Part shown: positions 24,116 through 32,700 of the stretch, one piece after another
Numbering within the stretch: position 1 is the stretch's first letter
How the letters are laid out: every line of letters starts with the position of its first letter
Virus record (IMG/VR): IMGVR_UViG_3300006916_000046
Location: 1-64,000 of that record
Direction: 5' to 3' (one strand)
Length of the DNA: 64,000 bases
Source of the DNA: a virus
The notes under the pieces: model-generated
Database searches by the model: none
What the model saw: the letters and a program-made list of their open reading frames with translations, nothing else
What the model was told of the DNA's origin: nothing
Translations under genes and position numbers: made by a program

Positions 24116-25336
24116 ATGCCCATAGCACCTACTCCACGCGAACGTATTACAGTTAATTATATTAGTCCTACTATGGGATTAGTAACTGATATTACTATAG
24201 AAGAAGCGAATGCATATGAAAAAAATAATCCAGGAACAATTTTTATTTTTGTTGATGGTGAGGGAGATATTAACTATTTGGGAATAGAACAGGTTAATCT
24301 TCTTACGGTCAATAGTTTACTTCGTGTGAGTCCTTGTGATGTGACTCCCAGAAAATGTGGACCTCCAGTGGTTAATATTTACGGAGGTGGAGGAATTGGT
24401 GCAATAGCAAACCCAATTATTGATCCAAATGGTGTTTTAATTGCAGTTGATCTGGTTTCTGGTGGGTTTGGTTATACTTCTGCTCCAAGAGTTGCAATTA
24501 TTGATGAATGTGATCTTGGAAGTGGAGCTGTTGTAAATGCAGAAATTGACGATGGAGGTTCAGTATCTAATATCATTATTTTTGATGGAGGAACTGGATA
24601 TGTACCAGGAACTATATCAGTTGATGCAACACCACAAATAAATCCATCGGATCCAGATTATCCAGTTGTTTTACAATTAGATGATGTAATAGTTGAAAAA
24701 CCAGGTATTAACTACAATTGTTCTGAAGATAATATCGTAATTACCCCCAGTAATGGAACTGAATTAGCATATACATGTGATCCATTTGGAAGAATCAACG
24801 GAGTAACTGTAAAAACTGGAGGTTATTTCACTGAAATTCCTACAATTGGAATTGAAAGTAATACTGGGGTAAATGCAAAATTTATTCCTACGTTCAAAAT
24901 TATTAGAGAAGTTGAAGAAATTGTAGAAAGAGGTGCTGTAAAGGTTGTTTATGTAAAGGATTTGGTTGGCCTTACTATAAATGGTTATTTGGATGGAAAA
25001 CCATTTTATGGAAAAGTATTTTTTGAAGATGGTATTAAATATGCGGGAGTTTCTGGCCAAGGTGGTGCAAAAATAAGAGTTTATGATACTAGGATTGAAA
25101 GTATCAATAAGGAAAATATAGTGAGAGTAGATGAGGTTGTTCTTTCTAGAGGACAAACAGAAGGAACAGTTGCTTTTATTCAGGAACAAGCATCTACGGA
25201 AACTTCCACCAATCAAGTTAATTATGGTTATATAACAGAATCACCTTCTCCTTCTCCAGCACCTTCTCCAGCACCTTCTCCAGCACCTTCACCTTCACCA
25301 CCACCATCTGGAGGAGATTATGGTGGCGGTTACTAA
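24116..25336 (+). CDS. Virion structural protein with Pro/Ser tail
   Basis: A 406-residue beta-rich protein lying between gp5 and the spike gene. It contains recurrent short motifs of the type DLVSGGFGYTSAPRVAI, IIIFDGGTGYVPGTISV and VKTGGYFTEIPTIGI, a pattern of GxGY repeats seen in phage tail proteins. The C terminus has a repetitive PAPSPSP stretch then GGDYGGGY. Probably part of the baseplate hub or spike; no enzyme motif seen. Confidence 0.65.
   Translation: MPIAPTPRERITVNYISPTMGLVTDITIEEANAYEKNNPGTIFIFVDGEGDINYLGIEQVNLLTVNSLLRVSPCDVTPRKCGPPVVNIYGGGGIGAIANPIIDPNGVLIAVDLVSGGFGYTSAPRVAIIDECDLGSGAVVNAEIDDGGSVSNIIIFDGGTGYVPGTISVDATPQINPSDPDYPVVLQLDDVIVEKPGINYNCSEDNIVITPSNGTELAYTCDPFGRINGVTVKTGGYFTEIPTIGIESNTGVNAKFIPTFKIIREVEEIVERGAVKVVYVKDLVGLTINGYLDGKPFYGKVFFEDGIKYAGVSGQGGAKIRVYDTRIESINKENIVRVDEVVLSRGQTEGTVAFIQEQASTETSTNQVNYGYITESPSPSPAPSPAPSPAPSPSPPPSGGDYGGGY
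25243..25300 (+). repeat. 12-bp tandem repeat encoding PSPA units
   Basis: About four copies of CCTTCTCCAGCA and close variants, in frame, giving a Pro/Ser/Ala linker. Confidence 0.8.
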
Positions 25337-25342
25337 TAAATA
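25335..25342 (+). promoter_or_regulatory. Late promoter
   Basis: AATAAATA overlapping the stop of the preceding gene, 21 nt before the spike gene ATG. Confidence 0.6.
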
Positions 25343-25363
25343 TTAAAAAGTAATTCTCATTAT

Positions 25364-25891
25364 ATGTCAAAAAAAGAAAATTTTTGGACACAAGTGATTG
25401 CTGCAATGAATGGTGCAATGACTTTTGGTGGCCTTAGTCCATCAGGAGATGTGCGTTCTAGCATTGAACTTCAAGGTGCTGATGGAAGACATTTTATAGA
25501 TTTGTCTGAAGATGGTGTTCGTGAAGGATGGACCACTATAAATGCTCCAGGTGCAATTCAAATTAATGCAGGAGAAGATTTAGAGAAGGACCAACATGGT
25601 ATTTTTATTAATACTGAAAATGGTGATATTATTCTTCGAGCAAAAGATGGAAGAATAAGAATTGAAGGAACTGATGTTGAAATTGTAGCATCTAATAATT
25701 TTTTGGTAAATGCAGTTGAAGCTGTCAAGATAGATTCAAAAAATATTACAATTGATGCAGTACAATCACTTAAACTTTTGACAACAGGTGCATTAACAAT
25801 TGATGGTAAATTAGCTACACAAATTTTATCACCAATAGTTCATGCAATAACATGTGCTACAGACCCAGAGAAAAAACCAGGAGAAATTTGA
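25364..25891 (+). CDS. Beta-helical tail spike / gp5 needle-like protein
   Basis: A 175-residue protein. The second half is a regular run of short beta strands (GIFINTENGDIILRAKDGRIRIEGTDVEIV and VKIDSKNITIDAVQSLKLLT) like the trimeric beta-helix needle of T4 gp5C and VgrG proteins. Its separate coding with an own late promoter implies that the OB part and the needle of gp5 are split in this phage. Function as membrane-puncturing tip is inferred. Confidence 0.7.
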   Translation: MSKKENFWTQVIAAMNGAMTFGGLSPSGDVRSSIELQGADGRHFIDLSEDGVREGWTTINAPGAIQINAGEDLEKDQHGIFINTENGDIILRAKDGRIRIEGTDVEIVASNNFLVNAVEAVKIDSKNITIDAVQSLKLLTTGALTIDGKLATQILSPIVHAITCATDPEKKPGEI

Positions 25892-25903
25892 GGAGAAAAT
25901 AAA

Positions 25904-26722
25904 ATGGCATTTCAAGCAGATGAATTTTGGGCTTATGGTGGACAACTTCTTTGTTCAGAACCAAATAAAATACCAATTGCTCTTGGTGTAGGACCAAGTA
26001 AAATTATTGGTTCTTCTTACATTCAGGGTCCAGCAATGGTAGGAAGTCCAGATAGATTTCCTAATGTGTATGCAACGATGATGATTGGACCACCAGCACA
26101 TTCTGGTCCTCAACCTGTTATTCCAGGTGCATTATGTTATGGAGTTAATAATCCATATTCACTAGCAGTTTCAGGACCCTCTGCACTTATGGGTCCGGTA
26201 GATGCGAATGGTAATATAAGTGCTCAAGGTAATGTTCAGGCACAGTCTGATGTATTGGCTAAGTGTGGAACAGTATCTTTAACAGAGACATATGCAATTG
26301 CAAAGTCCAAAAAAAGTTTTGATATTCCTCATCCATCAAAAGAAGGATGGAGATTGAGGCATGTTTGTCCGGAAGGTCCATCTAGTGATGTATATTTTAG
26401 AGGAAGAGTTACAAATAAAAAAGAAATTCAACTTCCATTATATTGGGAAGAACTTGTTGATCCAACAACAATAACGGTCAATTTAACACCAATTGGAGCT
26501 CATCAGAATGTAATTGTAAAAAGAATTGCTGATAATAAAATTTATCTACAAGCAAATGGTGGGATGCCAATCAATTGCTTCTTTCATGTTTATGCAACTC
26601 GTATTGATGGCGAGAGATTAATTCCCGAATATGAAGGAACTTCACCTGCAGATTATCCAGGTGATAATAGTGGATATTCTATTGCTAGTTACACTTACGA
26701 CATTCCATCTGGAGAACAATAA
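25904..26722 (+). CDS. Virion structural protein, unknown
   Basis: A 272-residue protein with a PAAR-like Gly/Pro-rich N-terminal half (PIALGVGPSKIIGSSYIQGPAMVGSPDRF and IPGALCYGVNNPYSLAVSGPSALMGPVDANGNIS) and a beta-rich C-terminal domain beginning KKSFDIPHPSKEGWRLRHVC. A GGAGAAAAT ribosome-binding region precedes the ATG. The N-terminal half could be a spike-capping element; the C-terminal block resembles domains in cyanophage tail proteins. It runs directly into the next fibre gene (TAAATGG). Confidence 0.65.
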   Translation: MAFQADEFWAYGGQLLCSEPNKIPIALGVGPSKIIGSSYIQGPAMVGSPDRFPNVYATMMIGPPAHSGPQPVIPGALCYGVNNPYSLAVSGPSALMGPVDANGNISAQGNVQAQSDVLAKCGTVSLTETYAIAKSKKSFDIPHPSKEGWRLRHVCPEGPSSDVYFRGRVTNKKEIQLPLYWEELVDPTTITVNLTPIGAHQNVIVKRIADNKIYLQANGGMPINCFFHVYATRIDGERLIPEYEGTSPADYPGDNSGYSIASYTYDIPSGEQ

Positions 26723-28360
26723 ATGGCAGATCCTAATTTAGAGTTTATTAAACTAGATGTATCACCATTACCAGTGATAGAAGATGGTGCTCCTGGTGTT
26801 GATATTGACTCATCTGGAATAGCTGTTGTTGGAATTATCACTGCAACAACTTTTGTTGGTGATGATATTACAATTGGAACTGGTGTTACTATTAATGACT
26901 CTGGAATACATGTAACAGGAGTCATCACTGCAACATCTTTTGTTGGTGATGGTTCTAATGTAACAGGTATTTCAACACTTAACATCACAGGTTATAGTGG
27001 TGGTGGAGGAGGAGCATTTTCGTATGATAACACCACAAATGTCTTTACAACAAATCTAACATCATTACCAGATAGAGATACTGGTTCTAATAATTTCTTT
27101 GTAGGGGCAAATGCGGGAAATCGTATTACAACGGGTTCTCATAATATAGGAATAGGAACCTCTGCCGGAAATCAACTTACTACTGGAAGTTGTAATAACT
27201 TCTTTGGTAATTGTGCAGGAAGATGCAACACCACTGGATGCAACAATAACTTCTTTGGTAATCAGGCAGGATACAATAACACCTGTGGATGTCATAATAA
27301 CTTCTTTGGTTGTTGTGCAGGACACTGCAACACCACTGGATGCAACAATAACTTCTTTGGTCGTTATGCAGGATGTCTCAACACCTCTGGAAGTCATAAT
27401 AACTTCTTTGGTTGTTGTGCAGGAAGATGCACTACCGTTGGAAGTTCAAATAACTTCTTTGGTTATCAGGCAGGATATAGAAACTGTAGTGGAGTATTTA
27501 ATAACTTCTTTGGATATTGTGCAGGATACAACAGCACCACTGGATGTGGTAATAACTACCTTGGTTATTGGGCAGGAAGATTAAACAGTTGTGGAAAATT
27601 TAATAACTTCTTTGGATATCTTGCAGGATGCAGGAACAGCACTGGATGTTGTAATAACTTCTTTGGATATCAGGCAGGATACAACAACACCACTGGATTT
27701 GAAAACAACTTTATTGGTGCTCATGCGGGATGTAATAATACCTTTGGGGATTATAATAACTTCCTTGGTACATGTGCAGGAAGATGTAATACCAGTGGAA
27801 ACCATAATACTGCCATTGGTTGTAATTCAGGATACAACAACAGCACTGGAAACAATAATGTTTCAATAGGCCAAAGTGCAGGATGTTTAGTAACCGGTTC
27901 CAATAATATTATGATTGGTTGTGGAACTGGTATTGGTGTGAATGGAATGGGAGACCATACTGGTAGTGATACAATCTATATGGGTAATACTAGTCATACA
28001 AAGGCTTGTATTCAAATTGCATGGACAACAAACTCTGATGTTCGTAACAAGTGTATTTGGGGTAATGTTTCACATGGAAGAGATTTCTTGAGAAACGTAA
28101 ATCCAATTAAGTATTCATTTAAGAGTAGAGATACAGATGAACTTATTGATGAAAAAATGAGATATGGTTTCTGTGCTCAAGAAATTTTATCTCTTGAACT
28201 TCCAGAAAATCCAGTTATTACTAATGTAGATAATGCAGATAATTATGGTGTCACCCATGAGTATTTGATTCCTATCTTGGTAAATGCTATTAAAGAACTT
28301 GATGCAGAAAACAAAGCAATTCTTGCTCGCTTGGAGGCCCTAGAGAAAGAAAGCCCTTGA
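26723..28360 (+). CDS. Tail fibre with Cys-rich NNFFG repeats and S74 chaperone
   Basis: A 545-residue fibre. Residues 1-105 have VTGVITATSFVGDGSN-type repeats found in phage fibres. About 120-410 is made of roughly 16 units of a 17-residue repeat (NNFFGxxAGxxNTTGxx) rich in Cys. The C terminus from about 430 is an intramolecular chaperone of the peptidase S74 class: SDVRNK carries the catalytic Ser and Lys, followed by NPIKYSFKSRD, YGFCAQEIL and a coiled coil. Self-cleavage would release the mature trimer. Likely host-recognition structure. Confidence 0.82.
   Translation: MADPNLEFIKLDVSPLPVIEDGAPGVDIDSSGIAVVGIITATTFVGDDITIGTGVTINDSGIHVTGVITATSFVGDGSNVTGISTLNITGYSGGGGGAFSYDNTTNVFTTNLTSLPDRDTGSNNFFVGANAGNRITTGSHNIGIGTSAGNQLTTGSCNNFFGNCAGRCNTTGCNNNFFGNQAGYNNTCGCHNNFFGCCAGHCNTTGCNNNFFGRYAGCLNTSGSHNNFFGCCAGRCTTVGSSNNFFGYQAGYRNCSGVFNNFFGYCAGYNSTTGCGNNYLGYWAGRLNSCGKFNNFFGYLAGCRNSTGCCNNFFGYQAGYNNTTGFENNFIGAHAGCNNTFGDYNNFLGTCAGRCNTSGNHNTAIGCNSGYNNSTGNNNVSIGQSAGCLVTGSNNIMIGCGTGIGVNGMGDHTGSDTIYMGNTSHTKACIQIAWTTNSDVRNKCIWGNVSHGRDFLRNVNPIKYSFKSRDTDELIDEKMRYGFCAQEILSLELPENPVITNVDNADNYGVTHEYLIPILVNAIKELDAENKAILARLEALEKESP
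27085..27900 (+). repeat. 51-bp in-frame repeat array (about 16 units)
   Basis: Units share the DNA core AATAACTTCTTTGGT, then GCAGGA and AACACCACTGGA, with a spacing of 51 bp. The strong DNA similarity, not just protein similarity, suggests recent unequal recombination. It also produces long spurious open frames in other registers. Confidence 0.88.
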
Positions 28361-28385
28361 CGACCCCATCGCTCTCTGTTATACT
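28357..28385 (+). promoter_or_regulatory. Sigma70-type promoter
   Basis: TTGACG, 17-bp spacer, TATACT. The -35 overlaps the fibre gene stop. Drives the gene at 28413 and probably the tRNA cluster. Confidence 0.75.
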
Positions 28386-28412
28386 ATATGAGTAATCAAG
28401 GAAACCCACCGA

Positions 28413-28595
28413 ATGCAAGACGAGTTTCTCACCCGTTGTGTTGTTGATCCTACTAAAAGGAAGTTCTATTTGTTTTCAAACGAAGGTGACGAGAAAGTGA
28501 TTGATTGTGAAACAATGGAACAATTCATGAGCGTTCTTCAATTTGTTCGTGCTACTTGTAGTGAAGATGTTCTTGCATATTCCAATCCTCTTTGA
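28413..28595 (+). CDS. Small phage protein upstream of tRNA cluster
   Basis: A 60-residue protein (MQDEFLTRCVVDPTKRKFYLFSNEGDEKVIDC...) with alternating beta and helical segments. The start lies about 20 nt after the predicted transcript start of the promoter at 28357, with an AAGGAAA region ahead of it. No family recognised. Confidence 0.65.
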   Translation: MQDEFLTRCVVDPTKRKFYLFSNEGDEKVIDCETMEQFMSVLQFVRATCSEDVLAYSNPL

Positions 28596-28621
28596 TAAGA
28601 TGAATGCATATTCTCCAGAGC

Positions 28622-28650
28622 TTTACAAAGATATCCTAGAATGCTATAAT
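28622..28650 (+). promoter_or_regulatory. Possible early promoter ahead of tRNA genes
   Basis: TTTACA, 17-bp spacer, perfect TATAAT. Predicted start about 28657, suitable for the tRNA operon; too close to serve the ATG at 28652. Confidence 0.5.
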
Positions 28651-28651
28651 T

Positions 28652-28807
28652 ATGAGACCAGAAACCCGACAGTCTATGGAAATGTTATTTGCAGCAAAAT
28701 GGAATTTACCAAAAGCAGCGAAAAACGCAGGACTGACCAACAAGGAGATGAAAATTACATTTAACGAGTATTGTACTTTTCATCCACCAACATATAAACC
28801 TGAATAA
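28652..28807 (+). CDS. Small HTH-like phage protein
   Basis: A 51-residue protein, MRPETRQSMEMLFAAKWNLP followed by KAAKNAGLTNKEMKITFNEYC, ending TYKPE. The KWNLPKAAKNAGLTNKEMK stretch has helix-turn-helix spacing, and the pattern recalls small proteins common in cyanophages. An overlapping frame starting at 28600 encodes 54 residues but looks less protein-like. It ends 10 nt before the first tRNA. Confidence 0.6.
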   Translation: MRPETRQSMEMLFAAKWNLPKAAKNAGLTNKEMKITFNEYCTFHPPTYKPE

Positions 28808-28817
28808 GGTTTTTCTT

Positions 28818-28889
28818 GGGAGTGTCGCATATTGGTTAATGCCCATGCCTTATAAGCGTGTGAACCGAGTTCAATTCTCGGCATTCCCA
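28818..28889 (+). tRNA. tRNA-Ile (UAU)
   Basis: 72-nt cloverleaf: acceptor GGGAGTG/CATTCCC with one G-T pair, T arm CCGAGTTCAATTCTCGG, anticodon loop CTTATAA giving UAU (reads AUA). No CCA encoded. Confidence 0.85.
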
Positions 28890-28891
28890 CT

Positions 28892-28966
28892 TGCTCCTTT
28901 AGCTCTCTGGTGAAAGCTCTCTGCTCATAACAGAAGAAAGGTCAGTTCGATCCTGACAAGGAGCAC
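28892..28966 (+). tRNA. tRNA-Met (CAU)
   Basis: Cloverleaf with acceptor TGCTCCT/AGGAGCA, anticodon stem TCTG/CAGA and loop CTCATAA giving CAU; T arm GTCAGTTCGATCCTGAC. A paired first base argues against an initiator; a lysidine-modified Ile2 cannot be excluded. Confidence 0.8.
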
Positions 28967-28968
28967 TC

Positions 28969-29040
28969 GGGTGATTGGCGCAGAGGTAGCGCAGTAGATT
29001 TACATTCTATTGGTCACTGGTTCGAATCCAGTATCACCCA
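28969..29040 (+). tRNA. tRNA-Val (UAC)
   Basis: Acceptor GGGTGAT/ATCACCC, anticodon stem TAGA/TCTA with loop TTTACAT giving UAC; T arm CTGGTTCGAATCCAG. 72 nt. Confidence 0.88.
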
Positions 29041-29044
29041 CCTT

Positions 29045-29327
29045 GCGAGTATGGTGGAATCGGTAGACACACCAGACTTATGAAAATTGAGCCTCATTTG
29101 AGAAATCTTATGAGTGTAACTCCTCAAATTCGGGGAAACCTGTAAAATGGCAATCCCGAGCCAAGCATCGCAAGATGAAGGTGTAGAGACTAGACGGGGA
29201 GCACCTAAACCGAAAGGTATGGTGAAGGGATAGTCCAGACCACAAACCGTAAGGGCAAGGAAACTTGTAGTGGTAAGAAAATCTGTTGACCATTGCGGTC
29301 GTGGGAGTTCAAGTCTCCCTACTCGCA
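29045..29327 (+). tRNA. tRNA-Leu (UAA) interrupted by a group I intron
   Basis: Exon 1 is 29045-29079 and exon 2 29278-29327. Joined, they give acceptor GCGAGTA/TACTCGC, anticodon stem CAGA/TCTG and loop CTTAAAA with anticodon UAA, a Leu-type variable arm (TTGACCATTGCGGTC) and T arm GGGAGTTCAAGTCTCCC. The intron sits between U34 and A35, the classical site of cyanobacterial and plastid tRNA-Leu introns. Confidence 0.9.
29080..29277 (+). ncRNA. Group I intron (IC3-like) in tRNA-Leu
   Basis: 198 nt, ending in G. The core elements are present in order: P AATTCGGGGAAACC (29127-29140), Q around GCAATCCCGAGC (29150-29161), R GTGTAGAGACTAGA (29181-29194), S AAGGGATAGTCC (29225-29236). Exon CTT can pair with GAG in AATTGAGCC to form P1 with a terminal U-G. 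No endonuclease ORF inside. Confidence 0.88.
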
Positions 29328-29331
29328 TTAA

Positions 29332-29339
29332 AATAAATA
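29332..29339 (+). promoter_or_regulatory. Late promoter
   Basis: AATAAATA, 18 nt before the ATG at 29358. Confidence 0.55.
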
Positions 29340-29357
29340 AGACAAAACGGTAAGTAT

Positions 29358-29669
29358 ATGTCTTATCAATACAAAATCACCAGTTCATATTGTTGGTATA
29401 ATAATGGCAGTATGATTGTGAAAATGTATTTCATAAATGGCCTTCCATTTACTTTTGATGAACTTCCAGATGGACATTTACGCGATAAAGAATTAATTAA
29501 AGAAGCAAATAAATCAATATCTTATGAACCAGATGAAATGTATCGATATTCATTTTATCTGATTGATGAAGAAATGCATCCGATGCTTTTTCCTGTTGAT
29601 TTGGAAAATCCGGAAGATATGCCAGACCAAGAAATAGAACTTTGTGATGAGCAAGATTTTATGCGATAA
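29358..29669 (+). CDS. Hypothetical protein
   Basis: A 103-residue acidic protein (MSYQYKITSSYCWYNNGSMIV...) with aromatic-rich beta strands in the first half and a Pro/Glu/Asp-rich C terminus. No family recognised. Behind a late promoter and ahead of giant virion genes, so a late product is likely. Confidence 0.65.
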   Translation: MSYQYKITSSYCWYNNGSMIVKMYFINGLPFTFDELPDGHLRDKELIKEANKSISYEPDEMYRYSFYLIDEEMHPMLFPVDLENPEDMPDQEIELCDEQDFMR

Positions 29670-29672
29670 ATA
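29665..29672 (+). promoter_or_regulatory. Late promoter
   Basis: GATAAATA overlapping the stop codon of the preceding gene; 30 nt before the next ATG. Confidence 0.6.
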
Positions 29673-29702
29673 AAATATAAGGAATTACTTGCAGAAAATA
29701 AA

Positions 29703-32700
29703 ATGGGTCTCTCAAGATTAGAGAATTTTATCAAGAATGTTCGTGGCAATATTTTGTATGTGAGTCCCAATGATTTGGACTCTACTGATAGTATTGAAAA
29801 TAGTGGAAATTCACTCACTCGACCATTCAAAACAATACAAAGAGCACTGGTTGAAGCATCTAGATTTTCATATCAAAAAGGATTGAATAATGATAGATTC
29901 AATCAAACAACTATTTTAGTATATCCTGGTGAGCATACTATTGATAATAGGCCTGGATATATTCCTGATGGTTTGGGTACATTTAAAACTAGAAGTGGAT
30001 TTAACGCTGAAGATTTTACAGCATGGGATGGAAACACTGTATATGATTTAAATACCGAGAACAATGCACTATACAAATTAAATAGTGTTCATGGTGGTGT
30101 TATTGTTCCTCGTGGTGTATCAATTATTGGTATTGATTTAAGAAAAACGAAAATAAGACCAAAATATATTCCAAATCCAACTGATAGTAATATTCCAAGT
30201 TCTGCCGTGTTCAGATTAACCGGTGGTTCTTATGTACAAAATTTTACTATTTTAGATGGTGATCCAAATAGCACATCATATAGAGATTATTTGAACAGTG
30301 ACTTTATTCCTAATTTTTCTCACCATAAATTAACCTGTTTTGAATATGTTGATGGTACAAATAATGTAAAAATAAGTGATACTTTCTTAACATATGAATC
30401 AACCAGAACAGACCTTGATATGTATTATGAAAAGGTCGGATTGGTCTATGGTACTGCAAGCGGAAGAGAAATTCAACCAGATTATCCGTCCACTGGTTTA
30501 GACATTGAACCTAAAGTTGATGAGTATCGTCTTGTTGGTCCTACTGGCCAATCTGTAGAAATTTCTGCCATACAAGCAGGTAATGGTGTTGTTGCCACAA
30601 CAACTATCACAGTTACAACGGCAACTGCAATTGATGGTTTAGATGTAGATAATGTTATAGTTATTGATGGATTAGCAGATACAGAATATAATGGAAGATA
30701 TACTGTTACTGAAAAAATTAATTCAACACAATTTAAATATATTACAAATAATCCTCCTGTAGACCCAAATCCATCATCAACTGCAACTGCAACAGCATCT
30801 ATTGTCGTTGATAATATAACATCAGCATCTCCGTATATCAATACAATCACATTGAAATCTGTTTATGGAATGTGTGGTGTTCTTGCAGATGGATCAAAAT
30901 CTTCAGGATTTAAATCAATTGTTATTTCGGAATTTTCAGGTATCTCTCTTCAGAAAGATGAAAATGCCTTTGTAAAATTTAATAAGACCAGTGGTGTATA
31001 CGAAGATACTACAATTCCTGGTAATGAGAACTTAAGTTCTGATATAGATGCAGTTTATAAACCAGCATATTCAAATTTCCATATTAAAGGAACTGGAGAT
31101 ACTTATATTCAAGCAGTATCTTGTTTTGCTATCGGTTTTTCAGAGCAATTTGTTTCTATTGATGGAGCAAATTTATCGTTAAGTAATTGTAATTCAAATT
31201 TTGGAGCTAAATCATTATCTTCATCTGGTTTCAAAAATACTGCAACAAGTACTGAAGATTTAGGATACATTTCTCATATTCTTCCACCAAGAGAAGTGGA
31301 TGAAGATGAAATTAGTGTATCTTTTGCTCCGATTGATATTAAAACTACTATTGGAATTGGTACAACTAATGAAAGATTATATTTGTATGATCAAAAAAAT
31401 GTAGACTCTATACCATCAAGTGAGTTCAATGGATATAAAATTGGTGCAAAAGCATCTGATAAACTTTATATTTTAACCTCAAATGGTGAGCAAAAGGTAG
31501 AGCATTTTTCAAGAATTGTAATGTCTAATTCTCAGTCTAGTTCTGAAAAAGTATTTAATGTTCTCAAAACAAATGTTGGTATCAATAGTATTGTTTCTAA
31601 TACCATTACATTAACAGAAAATCATACTTTCCAGAATGCAGAATCGGTGAGAGTTATCAGTGAAGATGGTTCTCTTCCAGATGGAATAGAATCAAACACC
31701 GTATATTATGCAATTACCTCTGGAGTAGATCCTGACGAGATTAAACTTGCGAGTAGTGAAGCTAATGCAAGAACTTTAAGTGCGATTTCATTTAATAATT
31801 TTGGAGGTTCTTTAAAGATTGTCAGTAGGGTATCTGATAAAAAATCTGGTGATGTTGGCCACCCAATCCAATATGATACTGGTTCTAGTCAATGGTATAT
31901 TAAGGTAGCAACTGCTAATACAGAGAACTTAATTTATTCAAATGTAATTGTTGGTTTAGGAACAACTGCATTTAATAATGACGCATCACCTAAAACATAT
32001 GTGAAGAGAACACCTGATAATAGGCAATTAAAGGATTCAATTTATCGTCTTCGTTATGTTATACCTGAAGTTGATTCAACAGTGGCAAAACCACCATCTA
32101 TTGGAGCAGTTATTCAAGAATCAAGTACTTCAATTGGTAGCACAGCAATAGAAGTAGGAAAATATTTTGGTTCCGGCACACTGACTAATTCAAATCAATT
32201 AAGAAATTTTAAAATTATATCTGATGTTTCATGGGATACTGAATTAGCATATTTCACAACAGAAGTTCCACACAAGTTGAATGTGGGATCACAAGTTCAA
32301 ATTAATAATGTAAAGAGCACCTTGAATGTTGCTGGAGTAGGAAATTCAGGATTTAATAGAACTTATTCTGTTGTTGGGGTAGGAAGTGCTAAACAATTTA
32401 GTGTAGGATTATCAACAGATCCAGGATCTTTTACGAGTGATATTACAGTAAGAGATACAAATCTTCCAAACTTCTCAAGAAAAAGATATAGAAATACTTA
32501 TTATGTGCAAAATGTTGAAGAAGTTCAAGAATATATTAGTGGAGTTCAACCTGGAGTTTATTATCTAACAGTTTTGAATTCTACTAATTCTCCATCAATA
32601 TCACCATTCACTGGAGAAAGTTTCTCTCAACCAATACAGAATCTTTATCCAGAAATTGATAGAGATAATTTATTGTCTGACATAAATGCTACAATTTCTG

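Noticed and set aside
27085-27900. CRISPR-like regular spacing of repeats
   Set aside because: Repeats are in-frame coding units with variable but homologous spacers, no leader or cas genes.
28600-28764. 54-codon ORF overlapping the 28652 gene
   Set aside because: Its C terminus looks like an out-of-frame reading of the 28652 protein, which has the better helical pattern; cannot be excluded fully.
29014-29328. 104-codon minus-strand ORF over the tRNA region
   Set aside because: It is the reverse complement of the tRNA-Val end and the tRNA-Leu gene with its intron; protein-like text is a known artefact of tRNA genes.
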